Shown one piece after another: positions 1-13,049 of a stretch of DNA of 64,000 nt. The translations under genes were made by a program, and so were the position numbers. The stretch is taken from the NCBI GenBank assembly GCA_021613535.1, contig CP075497.1:7006001-7070000 (forward strand), read 5' to 3'. Below the pieces are notes generated by a model that worked only from the letters and a program-made list of their open reading frames with translations, was not told where the DNA came from and did no database searches. Each line of letters begins with the position of its first letter. Positions within the stretch are counted from its first letter, which is position 1. This DNA comes from Adineta vaga (lineage: Eukaryota > Rotifera).

Positions 1-989
1 TACACACGAATGCCAAGCATATATATTCGCATGCATAAATGAAGCCATATACGGGACCTTTCTTGTAATGGTCAAATGAACTAAGAACGATCAGCACGGA
101 TAGAGTTCAACGACGTAAACAGAACATGCAACGATGCGAATTCTTTTTCTTTGTTCTCTCATTTCATCAACTTAAAGACGAAGTAGAAGGAGAAAAAAGA
201 AAGCACTTATCCTAATTTAAAAAATTCCTCTTGAAATTAAAATCAATCGAAATTTTTCATACTTCAAATTTTTTTATATTTAATCAACACACTGATCGAT
301 GTCTTATTCATAGAAGAGAAGAAAACAAAAATTGAACAGTCCACTTTCGAATATTCTTAACATTCCTTTTGGGACAATAACAAATAATGACGTAATAGAT
401 TTACTTTAAAAATTTGCATCAATATGTAACTATACACACATATTACACTCGAATTACTGCGCTTCATTGCGACTATTTCTAGTAGCTATAGTATCGTCTC
501 TCTCTCCCTGTCTCTGTCTCTGATATATGTTTTTACACCGACGGTGCCGCCATTCGTACGAGTGTTTATGTCTTTCGCAGAGAACAATCACACTTCACTA
601 AACACTCGCTGTTATTTACTCAGCATGTGCTTCGTTTTCTTACGTGACATTCAGGCAGATAAGGATCGATAACTTATCGGACTTTGAATATAAATATCGA
701 GGTATATTCAATCGATTGAATAAAACAACAAAAGAAACCTTTATTTACCTGTCGATCAACTCCTCTTCGATTTTAAGTAATCAAGTGGAGTAGAATTGAC
801 GATAAGAAGTGATCGTCGATATTAAGAAGAAATTAAATTTAATTTGAGAAGCAGTCAAATTGAATTATTGTTCTCAGTTGATGACTGCTTCTCGTTATTA
901 AAAATCAAGGAATAATACAAGAAGAAGAAGAAGAAGAAGAAATAACGAAGTGAAGACGCAAAAAAAGAAAACTTATACATCTTACATTT
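1..989. other. AT-rich stretch without a supported gene
   Basis: No reading frame with protein-like composition was found. The stretch contains low-complexity tracts (a CT-rich run near 498-520 and a GAA-type run near 921-942). It may be 3' flank of the minus-strand gene at 990-2265. Confidence 0.5.
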
Positions 990-2265
990 TTACTTTGTAC
1001 AATCGGCACCACTTCGCCTCCGCACCTTCTCTATTCTTGCTGCCAGCATACGTCTTTCTTTGACAAACTGCACACCATCTTTATAAAATCAATATTATGT
1101 GCACAATTCATCACATACGTACACATTCATCAGTTGGATGCTCACTATAAACTAGTTAGGATTCACTTTCTCCCTCTCCCTCCCTCTTTCTTTCCCTGAT
1201 CGACATAATTTTTTTTCTTCTTACATATAAATCATACTAAAGTATTGCGGAATAAAATCTAGTTGAGTAATTCATATACGCGTGCATCTACTCGTGTATG
1301 CATGTGCGTGCGTGCATGTGTATATGTATTGTTATTTCATCTCGAGTCAATATTGAACCTGGCTTATCGTTGCTCAACAGATGATACTACTCCAGTGTCG
1401 TTCTTTTTCATTTTTCTCCTTCTCTGTCAAATTATCAAAAGATTACTTGAACTTCGTTGTGATGGCGATCATAGTCTTCTCTGTTCTTTTTTGTTCTGCT
1501 TACCGCTTATGTCATTATAACAAGGGGCTCAATAATCGTCGGACTAGAATAGTAATAAGCAAATGACTTTATATATATTACAAATTGTACTTCTGTACAA
1601 GCAGTTACATGATTTCTCTCCTTTTTTTTCTTTCACAAGTTTTTTTTCTTCTTATATGATCAAACGAGCTCAAATGTATACTACGTTCGAAGGTCAATTT
1701 TGTAGTTCTTCATTCGATAATTTGTGCCATATACATATTCATAGATGTGTGATCTGCATTTCGAGACAATGATAATCTTGTCGTTCTTTACATTTGACGA
1801 AACAATATCAATTTATCGTCACCGCACACCAAGCAAAAATAAACGAATATGGACACATACAGAGATATTCAATTTCAGAGAAAGCCGAAAAATCATTACG
1901 TCCTGTATGTATGACATAACTACATAACGAGCACTCATAAGTAGAAAAGAAGAAAAAAGAAGGTACTACGCCCATCAACTTCCACTTGAAAATAACAGTG
2001 AGACAATGAAGAGCACGTATATACATATATACATATACAACTTTTGAATACCACTTACCTCATTTACGACGGCTGGTTGTAACACCGTTTTCGTGTGAGG
2101 ATAAGAACGACGATGTTGTCGAGAACTATATAAGGAGATTGGTGGCGATGGTGGTTTAAAAGAGGATAATGTACGAAGAATGGCATTGGCATACGTATCA
2201 GCTATTGGTAACGAACAGTCCATATAAGAAGTTGTTGTTTCTTCATTGCTGGACAAATGTGACAT
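990..2265 (-). CDS. Unrecognised small two-exon protein (tentative)
   Basis: Exon 1 runs 2265 to 2059 on the minus strand: an ATG, 69 codons rich in Ser/Pro, and a clean donor (GTAAGT) in phase 0. The only matching downstream exon I can find is 1067 to 990, preceded by a CAG acceptor and also in phase 0. It encodes a basic helical tail (VKERRMLAARIEKVRRR) and ends in TAA. The joined product would be about 94 residues. The implied intron is about 990 bp, far longer than most introns in this window, so the second exon could be wrong or other exons could lie between. No family recognised. Exon 1 is moderately supported; the join is weak. Confidence 0.4.
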
Positions 2266-4069
2266 AGTATTTTATTCCTTAGTGTGAAAATTATCGATTA
2301 GAGATATCTTAAAGATTCAATCAAATTGTAACTTTCATATATAAATGATTTCTTCGTCTTTTTACTTCAAACAAGAAATAGAAGAAAAGAAAACCTTGAA
2401 TATAATAACAGATATGCATACTAAATATAGCATTGAAAAAATGCATAGTAAAATATTTGAAAATTCAATGATATATCAATGAAGAATTGTCTCGATAGAT
2501 ATGAATCGAATCATCATCATCATCATCAAAGAATAAGTATTTAGTGATCGATTGTCATGAATATGATCAATGAACTTACTTGACATTTCATTTTTCGAAC
2601 GCATAACTTGTCAAATCATGATATTAAACAATTATATTCATTGAAATCTTTAACAATGACTTAGTTTAATGAATCTTTTTTCCATCTCTGTATACGTATG
2701 TCTGTCTGTTTGTTTCGTTCTTGATTACTTCGAAGAAAACGAAAAGAATGGAACCATCCCTACGAGTCAAAAGAAGCCATATGTAGTCATACTACGTGTC
2801 ATTTGCCCTGTGAGACAGTCGACGAGACGAAAAAAAAAATAAAGAATATGACTAAAATATACATACATACAATCTATTGAACAACTATGACATACAATTA
2901 ACCTCCTTGACGAGCATACAGTTCACTAGTCGACGTTAAATATAAATATATATATATAATATATATACATACATACATGCATACACTTGTCCCTCCCAGA
3001 TATGCATGACCCTTTGCAGATATATCCACACCTATGAATGTATGTATATACATACTAAAGATGTCTAACAGTAGTAAATTTTGTCTTTTGTACGTTGATT
3101 TTTTTATGAATATGAATAAATATGTCTAGGGTGACTGTACTGTAAGAGAAGATCTTTACATACTTACGAATAGATATACGTCTGACTGATCGTTGACTGT
3201 TCAACATATATTTCAACTATCTAATGAAAAAGAACATACGCATTCACGCGCACCATGTCGTGTGACGATGGTTAAATAGTGATAAGACTAAAAGTTGATT
3301 AAGCAAGTGCATGTTTATGTAGTGAAAGCTCGATAATTATCAACCTGTCAGTAGAGTCTCTCATTTCTCTTCAATCTTCAAACTAGTGACATTGTCATTA
3401 ATGGTCAGATAGTGTTAGTTAATGACAAAAAGTCAATTGAACGTGCCAGAGACACTACGAATTGCATGACAAATCAGATTACATTTTTTGTACGTGTGAA
3501 ATGAAGAAAGAAAGAAAAAACGAAATTCATATTTATAACTGAATTTAATTTCAATATGAATATTAAATCCTTGTTCTGTTCGAAGAATTTCAATCGTAAC
3601 AGCAGGTAACTACAACCAATTAATAACTATTTGATTGATAAATAACAGTCATTCTATGCTTTAATATCTCTTGCTGTGTTATCAAGGATTTTATTTTAAA
3701 GAGGATGAAGGGGAAAAAAAAAGAAAGAATCTTTCGTATAATTAGGTGAATTTAGAATAGAAATATGTTTGAATATATTTTCTTCTTGAATAAATGTAAA
3801 AAGAATGAATAATTGTATCTTAACCATTTGAAAAAGAAATGTGCTATCATTTGTATATGTTTAGTATAGTTCACAGAATGACATGCTGTTAGCATGACAA
3901 ATCGAAAAAACACACACACATACACACATCGACATGTATATTCTTGCTAGTCATTATGATGTGCAACTATTATCTTATCTTATCTTTATCAAATGTATAT
4001 ATATATATATAAATCAACATATGAATAAGCAAAAAAAAAGTATTTGCGTATTTTGTATCAAAGATATCA
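2266..4069. other. Intergenic, no gene seen
   Basis: AT-rich DNA with short TA/CATA-type simple repeats around 2940-2980 and a CA-rich patch around 3911-3930. No open frame with coding character. The 3' part should contain the promoter and 5' UTR of the thioredoxin-like gene at 4070. Confidence 0.5.
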
Positions 4070-4911
4070 ATGCGGATCATCAGTGTTTTGCTTTTATGCG
4101 CTGTGACTTTTGTATCAAGTCAAGTACCTATTCCATCACGTCCAGATGGATGGGGTGTTGGAGGTCCAGCTGATGCACATGCTGTGATCGAAATGTTTCT
4201 AGATCCATTATGTCCAGATTGTAAAGCTTCATGGCCAACTGTTTTACAAGTTATTCAAGCTTATGGAACACGAATTCATTTTCGTATTCATACATTTCCA
4301 TTACCATATCATACCAATTCATTTGTTGCATCACAAGGCCTTCATGTTATTGCTAATGCTACGAATCGAAATTTAGATTCGATCTTTCAATATGTAACAC
4401 AGGTATTTCAAAATCAACAAACTTGGTATAACGATGCAACTAAATCAATGACGATGCCAGAAGTTGTTGATTCATTGGCAGCATTCGTTGCTAAAATTGG
4501 TCTTGTCACAAAGGAGAAATTTTTAGCCGGAATGGTCAGTGACGATCTCAATGATGAAACACGTATTTCATGGAAATATGCTTGCTCAAGAGGTAATTTA
4601 TAGGCAAATGATTTTTTTTTAATGATCTTTTTATAATACTTTTAGGATTTGTCGGTACACCTACATTTCTTATTAATGGTGTCGTAACGAGTGCTGATGA
4701 CTCTTGGTCATTAGCTGATTGGAAATCTGTCATCGATCCTATCCTAGCATCTAATGAAGCAGTTTCTTCACCAATCAAAGATTGCCCATCAGGTCAACAA
4801 GAATGTCAATATGCTCCACATAAAACTCAATGTTGTTTATCTGGCGAACGTTGTATTCCAAATGTTGGCTGTCGATGTTTTAATTTGAAAAATGGCAACA
4901 AATGCTTTTGA
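4070..4911 (+). CDS. Secreted DsbA/thioredoxin-fold protein
   Basis: Two exons (4070-4592 and 4646-4911, 53-bp intron) give about 262 residues. Residues 1-17 form a hydrophobic signal peptide. A thioredoxin-like fold follows: FLDPLCPDCKASW places a CxxC redox pair at Cys48/Cys51, and VGTPTFLING in exon 2 gives the cis-proline loop expected for DsbA-like oxidoreductases. After the fold comes a C-terminal cysteine-rich tail (eight Cys in about 40 residues), resembling small extracellular disulfide modules. The frame joins correctly across the intron (phase 1). The protein probably acts in the secretory pathway or outside the cell as a thiol-disulfide enzyme; substrate unknown. A canonical polyadenylation signal lies just downstream. 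Confidence 0.82.
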
Positions 4912-4955
4912 ATGAATTGAAAATGAAAGTGTCATATTTCTCTTTTCTTTTATTC

Positions 4956-4961
4956 AATAAA
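4956..4961 (+). promoter_or_regulatory. Polyadenylation signal AATAAA
   Basis: AATAAA lies 45 nt after the stop codon of the thioredoxin-like gene, a usual distance. Confidence 0.6.
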
Positions 4962-5095
4962 TTGTGCAATATGATATAGAACTGCTTTAACGAAAGCTGA
5001 AAAATAATTGAATACGTGTACGACATAATTTTATTAATTTTAAAATCTTGAATACAATATAAATCTGTTAGATTTTTGTTTTTTATAACTGTAAG

Positions 5096-6412
5096 TTACA
5101 ATATTTCAGTTAAATTTTCATTATCTGTTTTAGCACATTCGATCAGAGTCATTTTCACATATTTTGAAAAGTGTGTTACTGTTTCGATGTTTTCTATACG
5201 AAATGCAGAAAATGGCATGATCATCACTTCTTTTTCTTCAGGAAATGTAGACAAACGCTCGATGTTCAGAGCAGTTCGATCGTTGACAATAATATATTTG
5301 CATAATACAGATATTCAAGCATCATCATATAATGAATTTGCTTTGACCGATGAATATAATTGGGCAACAGCTTTGTCTCTGGATGCCGATAAGAATGTTG
5401 AATTCATTATTTGAGCTCCCACCACATATTTATATAATTCACTTTCTTCTTCAAAACCCATACCACGATAGACGACTCCTTTAAATTCATAATCATTGAA
5501 TTCAGGACGAGAATATAACATAGTAATAAAATCTACCACACACTTGACCAAGCGATAGTCAACATTTTCTTGAAGAGTCTCATCAAAATAATGCAGTCCA
5601 TAAGTAGCTAAATGTTCATTTAATACGCGACTGAAACTCGTTGAACTGGTGTAAATACGAATTAAGTATCGAGCGTCATTATCTTCTACCGCTTGTGATA
5701 ATGAATTTCTCAAATCTTGTTTTATATTTCCAAATAAGCCTTTATCATAATTTTGCAATATATTGTAAATACCTTTATTAGAACGAGTGTGCCACGGATT
5801 GTTCAGTTTATCACGAAATTGAATTGATTTCAAGGCGGAATTGCTGAAAACAATAGTCCACTCCTTGATATAGCCAATGAACCGTTCAGATTTCATTGCC
5901 ATTTCCTGAACGATGGATTGATTAAGTTGATCAGAAGAGAAAATTGATCCATCTGATATTTTTTGAATTGTTTGAAGTGTAACACGAAATGATTCTTCAA
6001 AGTCACTGCCAGAAAAATCAATCGGTGACGGTACAGACTTTCGTACAATATTCAACCAATTCAATGAAACCGTGAAATCTGATTGACTTAATATAAAAAG
6101 AATTGGTATTTGATTCTTGAATACATATCGTATTTCTTTACGGAAACGCGAATCAGCTTCATCTCGATCGTTTAGGATACCAATAGCACATGTACTGGTT
6201 TTATCAATTCGACGTTTTGTTGCAGTAATCGATTCGTGTGATGATATAATTGTATATCCTTCGGATGAAAATTTTGTTACAGGTTTCCATATCAATGGTC
6301 TGTTATTGGAATGACATAAGTAAATATCGTATCGATCAATATCTGGTACTGGTAATCCATTCGTATACAAATCGTGTGCACTTGATCTTGGAATGCTGCC
6401 GTTATACGCTCT
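5096..6412 (-). pseudogene. TIR-like + ADP-ribosyltransferase protein, interrupted by in-frame TGA
   Basis: The minus-strand exon opens after a CTAG acceptor at 6412 and has no early ATG, so an upstream exon is missing from this description. The N-terminal ~110 residues alternate hydrophobic strands and helices in a TIR-like pattern (DIYLCHSN, then GYTIISS, then a conserved-looking FRKEIRYVF stretch); this assignment is inference. The C-terminal half is an arginine-specific (R-S-E) ADP-ribosyltransferase: the Arg in VVYRGMG and the STFLSAS strand are present. A TGA at 5315-5317 then stops the frame. Beyond it the same frame stays open to TAA at 5096-5098 and carries the missing catalytic segment, with an EEKEV motif of the E-x-E type. 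The break thus lies between the S and E motifs and would remove the catalytic glutamate. It is either a pseudogene, a null allele or a sequencing error. Confidence 0.75.
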
Positions 6413-9322
6413 CTAGATAAGAGATTAAATAGTCCTCATAATAAACACCAAGAAGTGATGACATTTGATATTTGTGACTCAACAAATGAAGTTGTTCTCA
6501 TTAATTTGATAATATCTATGTTGCAACAATGCATAAAAAAAACTAGCCTATTTAAGCTCGCGACAATCGAATAACGAATATAACAATGTGCATATATTTT
6601 CGCTCTATCGCTGAATGAAGATTTTTCATAGTACACACAAACAAACTTTGATATTTGGATTACTGTATTTTATCGTTTAATAATGGAACACATCGGAGTG
6701 AACGAATATCTTTCTATCTCATGGTAGTTCTGTTTAAATCATAAAAGGTGGTGAAAGCACGAATGGTTCAAATTAAGATGGAATATATTTATTAGAACCG
6801 TAATTACAGAAAGACTCTAAGATTCTACAATGGTAACTAAACTATTCAGAATTATAGCGTCTTTTTGCTGAAAAACCTTGCGATGTTTCCTCAATTAGAA
6901 GCACGCCTTGTATTCAGGAGCGGCTTACTACCATGGTGTTATGAAAAATTTAATGAGTTAGTTCAAACTTTATTCCTTTGGAGTTTTTGACGAGTAAAGT
7001 AGAATTATCCACAATGAAAAAAGCAACACCGGTATCTACTCACTTCAAAGAAAAGAAGATCAAAGAGTTTCAATAGCTTCAGTCTCCTTACCAAAAGTTT
7101 TGTATCGTTCTAAATAAAAGAAATATGAGATAATACTTCTAAAATTTCTCGCCTATATGAAAAACTCTAGAACTAAAACATTACAAATAAGTAAAACTAG
7201 GTATTACAAAGTATCTTCTACTGAATGTGAGAAATATACAATTTACAAATTGTTTGAGAATTTCTGAGTTATTCTTGATGGTACAAAATATCTAATTGAT
7301 GTGGTTTTCTCAACAAAACACAAAGAGTCCAACGATACAGCAAGAGATCTAATTATTCTATATGCAAGTTTTCAGGACAAAGAAAAAAGATACAGCTGTT
7401 TTCTGTAAAAAGACTCGCATATCTAGAAATGAGATTTCGGTGCATTGGTAATTTCACCAGCTTGACAGAATCACGATGTTTTGAAGAGGACCCATCCATT
7501 GATGTAGACGATGACTGGTAATATAATTTTGAGTTTAATAAAATACCTAGTTAAATGAAAACATAATTAAAGAATTACATATTCGCTGTATCTCCGCGAT
7601 AGTGAGAACCTTGTTTTTCAAATAGGTAAAAAACAAGGAAAACTGTGAATTAAATAAAAGTAAAAGAGGAAATATTCATTTATGTTCCACTTTTTTATTA
7701 AAGCAAAATATCCACATACTAATTTATACGGTTTTTATTTCATAAAAAAACTATAGATAGATGAGTATTTCTTACATTTATTCATATTCATCATGTTAGA
7801 TAATGTTAATATCAAGAAAATATACTCTTTCGCTATCTTAATGCTAACGTCGAAATCGAAAGAAACAAAAATTAACTTAATGTCTTCCAGTTGTACTCAT
7901 TTTCAATGAAACTGTTTTAACGAGAAATATGCAGACGTGTAGGTGTCTGTTCTTATCTGAGTTTCGTAATGTATATGTAATTGGTTTCAAAGTGATGATT
8001 TAAGTGAACATAAAATTAACTCTACCTTTTCTATTGAACGGATTAGAACAAGCTAATATTGGTACTATATGAAATGTTTTCAAACAATTTAGTGTGATTC
8101 ACATTAGTTGGAAAAAAAGCATATAAAAAAGAATATTAAATACTTTTTCAAAATACATATAGTGGTTCGTACCTTTCGTGTCTATTTTGTAATCATTGTA
8201 ACTCGTAAATCACGTGCTGGGAGAACTGATAATACATTGTCTCTTAGTGCGTATTGACTATTGAAACTCAATAATCGTTTGTTTATCAGTGATAATAATT
8301 CATTGAAATATATGTCAAGTCAATCGAGATACTATCGTTTTTCAGAGATATATCATCGAGATCGAACAGTGATATTGTTTGTAGTGAGAGTTACTACTTT
8401 TATAAAAAATGGAAATATAGTATAGGTTTTTTTAACGTTTGATTAAACTGAAATGCCTTTTATATACATTGTATATATCTATATTAGTATTGTACATTTT
8501 ATTGATACTTCTATATGACTATAAAGTTTGATGACTCTTTATCAAATACTTTTCTCATACTCAATGTGGAATTTTATACACTAAAGAATATTTACCATTC
8601 CAACCATGAAAATAAATGTAAATTCATAATTTCATCACAAATATATTACATCACTAGATTGATTTTTGCTACATTAGAACAGTGTAGTTAATAAATTATA
8701 TTAAAGATAGTTTTTTCTCTGAAATATCTATCTTCAAATAACACTTGAAGACTAAATTCATAAATTGAAATATATCTCATTTAACGTATATTTTCAAAGA
8801 AAATATTTCGAACATTTTCTTTTGTAAATGAAGAATTGACTCATATTTAATAATTCGACACTGGAAGCTCATTCTCAAAGAAGTTATATTTCCTTAATAA
8901 ATGACAAACTAGTTTTTCTCTCGTCATTATTTTCCTGTAGTTTTGCACATCCCCTTCTAATGCTAATTGAAGTATATTATCATTCATTGAAATTCTTTTC
9001 AAGCACATGCTGTTTATGTCATAACTGATATGAAGAAGTGGAATATGACGAAAGCAACACTTAAGAAAATTTATCATATACAACATGTATCATTTTGACA
9101 GAAGAACATCTATTCACAATTGAATCATCAAGGAAAGTTTTCTCTCCCATGTATATACCTAGCATGCTTCGAAAGTCGATTATTAATAGAGAGGAAGAAA
9201 ATAATACAAAAAAGAGCTTACATTTCATAGAGAAAAACTAATTGAGTAGATTCAAATCCAAATATATATATATATATATATATTTCTTTTCATTTGTTAT
9301 TCCGTTTATAATACAATATAAC
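6413..9322. other. Gene-poor stretch with possible decayed coding remnants
   Basis: About 2.9 kb without a gene I can support. Two short protein-like patches stand out: plus-strand 7260-7521 (fragments in two frames, one ending in an acidic tail DPSIDVDDDW before TAA) and minus-strand 8847-9086 (79 codons, no recognisable domain). They could be relics of dead genes or mobile elements. A TA dinucleotide run (about 9262-9283) sits just upstream of the decarboxylase start codon. Confidence 0.45.
9262..9283. repeat. (TA)n microsatellite
   Basis: Uninterrupted TA dinucleotide run of about 22 bp, 40 bp upstream of the histidine decarboxylase ATG, probably within the 5' UTR or core promoter. Confidence 0.85.
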
Positions 9323-11918
9323 ATGGATGCTGATGAATTTCGTCAACGAGGAAAAGAAATGGTTGATTTTATTGCTGATTATTTAACAAATATTCGATCA
9401 CGACGTGTATTTCCAAATGTCAAACCAGGTTATATGCGAGTTATGATTGATGATGAAGCACCAAGAAATGGTGAACAATGGGAAGATATTTTCAAGGATA
9501 TCGAACGTGTCATTATGCCCGGTGTATGTAATCTTCAAATGAATACTCTTCCATAATCATTCATTTCCTCTAGATTACTCATTGGCAGTCTCCGTATATG
9601 CATGCGTACTTTCCAGCATTGAATTCGTATCCATCATTACTTGGAGTATGTAATTGATGTTTTCTACAAACGTGAAAGATTTAATTTATTTTTTGTGTAG
9701 GATATGTTAGCAAATGGTTTAAATCAAATAGGATTTACATGGGTTTGTATTCATATACTTTTCTCTGCTAATTATGAGAGTTCTAATAAGATTAAGTATA
9801 ATGCGAAGGTATAATTTATTAGAGAATCTCTTCCGATCCTTTTGAACTCATATCGACTTTTCAATTATTCGATCATTTGGATATTGTTATTTTTAAAATA
9901 ACATCCGCTCACCTACTATTTGTATCGTAAACATGTTAGACAGTAATCTATTGAAAATGTCGAATAATATTTTATGTAAATAGGCATCAAGTCCAGCATG
10001 TACCGAATTAGAAACCGTAGTTATGGATTGGTTAGCCAAAATGATTGGTTTACCGAATGACTTTCTTCATTCACAAGAAGATACAAGCGGTGGAGGTGTT
10101 ATTCAAGTAAGACTTTGTAAGAATTCTATATCGTTATTGAACAAGATATCTATATAGACAACGGCTTCTGAAGCTACACTTGTCGCATTACTAGCTGCTC
10201 GAAAAGAAGTTATTCGTCGCGTACAAGCACAGTTTCCGTATTTGAGTCCAGCAGAAATTAATGGACGTCTCGTAGCTTATTGTTCAGATCAAGCACATTC
10301 ATCGGTTGAAAAAGCATGTCTCATTGGTTTGGTTAAATTAAATCTAGTACCAAGTGATGAGAACTTACGTTTACGTGGAAATGCATTACGACAAGCGATT
10401 GCTACAGATAAAGAAAATGGTCTTATACCATTTTACGTATGTAAAAACTGTTAATGGAATTTTTTCTAATTAACATATTTTAGCTTTGTGCAACATTAGG
10501 AACAACGGGTGCGTGTGCATTCGATAATCTGATAGAATTAGGTGCGATATGTAAGTTTTATTTGTTCAAAGAGAGATTTTTTTTGGTTAAAACAAGAAAA
10601 TTTAATTAGGTGAACGAGAACAAATTTGGATTCACGTCGATGCAGCATATGCTGGAAGTGCATTTATTTGCCCGGAATTTCGACATTTTATGAATGGTGT
10701 AGAATTAACACAATCGTTTGCTTTCAATCCATCGAAATGGTTAATGGTTAGTTTTTATCTTAGATTTCTACTATAATTTTTTTAGAATTCATTTAGGTTC
10801 ATTTTGATTGTACAGCTATGTGGTATGAATAGGAATAATATCGAGAGAGATTGTTTTAGAGGATCTACTTCTAGGGTGAAATCAAGTTCAGCATTACATC
10901 GAGCATTTAATGTTGATCCATTATATTTGCAACACGAGAATGCAGGTGTAGCCATTGACTATATGGTATGGATTAGAGATTATTTATTTAATAGAGATGC
11001 ATTTGATAACTTTCTTTAGCATTGGCAAGTACCATTGAGTCGTCGATTTCGAGCATTGAAACTTTGGTTTGTTATTCGTTCGTTTGGTGTGAAAGGTCTT
11101 CAAAAACATATTCGAAACGTAAAATAATATTAAATCTTATTCATGTATTGTATTGAATTTATTTTATAGAGTGTTCAAATGGGCAAATTATTTGAATCAT
11201 TAGTTAAATCTGATGATCGTTTCGAAGTACCTGCTGAAAGACATCTTGGTCTTGTTACATTTCGATTAAAAGTACTGTTAACTCTCTCTTGTCAATTATT
11301 TTTTTCTCATAGAAATCTGTATCACAGGGTGAAAATGAATTAACAGAACAATTATTAAAAGATCTTAATACTGGTGGAGAAATTCATTGTGTTCCAGCAT
11401 CAATCAAAGGAAAATATATTATTCGTTTTACTGTAACAGCATCATCAACAAATGCTGATGATATTCACCGTGATTGGCATATTATTCAACAATCGGCTGG
11501 TAAAATCTTACGTCCGTTGGATAATCTTTCACCGCATGCACGACGTAATAAAATGAAACATCTCCATGATGATTTTCGTATGTCTCTTGTCTTATCCAAT
11601 ACTCCACATAGGCCATGTTTGATTAATGGAAGTTTTGCAGCTATTCTTCCTCTTAATACAAGACATATTTATGCTATGACGCATGAATTAAGCCAGAGAG
11701 CATTGAAGAACTCTCTGCTACCTATTTCAACACGACGACGGACAAAAAATTTTCCAACACATCCAACAATAAACAAACAAATGAGTATTGATGCATGTAT
11801 GATCAATAGTGACCAACAAAATAAATATTTAGTATCATCAACACCTTCATCATTACCTATCAGTCGACAAGGCAGTTTAGATTCACGTGTTGAAGAAATC
11901 TTAGAAAACAATTCATAA
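9323..11918 (+). CDS. HDC: Histidine decarboxylase (PLP-dependent, group II)
   Basis: Twelve exons join in frame to about 609 residues: 9323-9523, 9574-9645, 9701-9742, 9984-10106, 10158-10436, 10484-10550, 10610-10746, 10797-10822, 10875-10965, 11020-11118, 11170-11271 and 11328-11918. The whole aromatic amino acid decarboxylase fold is visible: an N-terminal helical segment ([17 protein letters not shown]), [10 protein letters not shown], the HVDAAYAG cofactor loop with its Asp, and the PLP-lysine motif NPSKW at about Lys304. [14 protein letters not shown] and the [18 protein letters not shown] segment fit animal histidine decarboxylases better than DOPA decarboxylase, which usually has NPHKW; tyrosine or DOPA decarboxylase remains possible. 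It would make histamine, a neurotransmitter in protostomes. A roughly 130-residue Ser/Arg-rich C-terminal extension is species-specific. Confidence 0.85.
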
Positions 11919-13049
11919 CTTTTCGCGAACAACTCATTTTGAACATTAATAAATAAATAGACGAGCAATATTGTATTTCATTTTGATGAGATAAAAAAAT
12001 AAATGAATAGGTTACCAAGATCTTCCTTCTTTTACGTTCTACGTCAGTGAAAATACAAATTAAAAATAGCGACTAAGAATCTCTTACGATGATGTATGGA
12101 AGAAAAAAGTTTTTCTTCTTGTCATAAATCTGCGGGAGTAAATTTTCTTCTTCTAATCTATGATAAAGAAAAAACGAGATGCTACATTAAAAACACGTCC
12201 TTTTGCGTTTCTATTCTTCTATATTTTTTCAGAAATGTTGTTTTTTTTCATTTATGACAGCTTCAGCTGCCAGTTCTGAACTAAGAAAACGATACAATAG
12301 GTTAAATTGAACTAATGAATAGTCCATTTCTCGAAGTAAGTTGAAATTATACTGAAATTAAATAATGTAAACAAATTCATTTCTATTTTCTTATTTATGT
12401 CAAGGTTTCTTTTGAAAGACTCGCAAAAATGATAATCTCTTTTTTCATCATGAAATAGTTCACACTTTCTGAACAGCTAGTTAAATAGATAGCTTTTTTT
12501 CCACTCATTATCATATTTTATATTAAAAAACATTTTCTATTCTTTCATTCTTTTTTTAATTGAAATTTAACTCCGGATAAAACTGACATAAACTCTTCGA
12601 TTCTAAGTGCAAATCTTTTTTTTTGACATGTCTAAAACTGTTTCTATCAAGTTCATGGATATTGGGACATCTATTAATGACGAAATGTCGATATCATTTA
12701 TCAAAGTTCGTAGCGCTCAACTAACCAATTTGTAAAAATATTATACACGATCTCGTCTGAAAAGAAGAAGAAAAAAAGAGAAAACCAATTGATCCGGAAA
12801 TTCATCTTTTGTCCGGATAATAATTATTTTGTGCTTTTAGTTCGCTAAGCTGACTTAGAATTTTCTTCTCGCAAGTTTTTCCTGCTAGTTGAGAAGCTGC
12901 TAGATAAGCAGAAAAATAATATTAATAAAAAGATTGTTTCTTACTGACAACTCCCTTATAATTCTTGACGTCAAACGATGAAGAGAAATGATGTTGTCAG
13001 TTGTTTTTATATTATTTTCTAGATGTTATAAGCATTCAAGCAATTTGTG
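11919..13049. other. Intergenic between HDC and ABCA copy 1
   Basis: About 1.1 kb, AT-rich, no gene seen. An AATAAA at 11948-11953 is 30 nt after the HDC stop and is its likely polyadenylation signal. A TTTTCTAG acceptor-like sequence ends at about 13021, shortly before the ABCA start codon, suggesting a 5' UTR intron there. Confidence 0.5.

Noticed and set aside
1263-1927. Overlapping plus-strand frames
   Set aside because: They start at non-ATG codons or consist of low-complexity Phe/Ser/Leu runs from pyrimidine-rich DNA, with no domain features.
5315-5317. TGA in the ADP-ribosyltransferase read as a selenocysteine codon
   Set aside because: The position is not a redox site in this family and no SECIS-like hairpin was recognised; a nonsense change is simpler.
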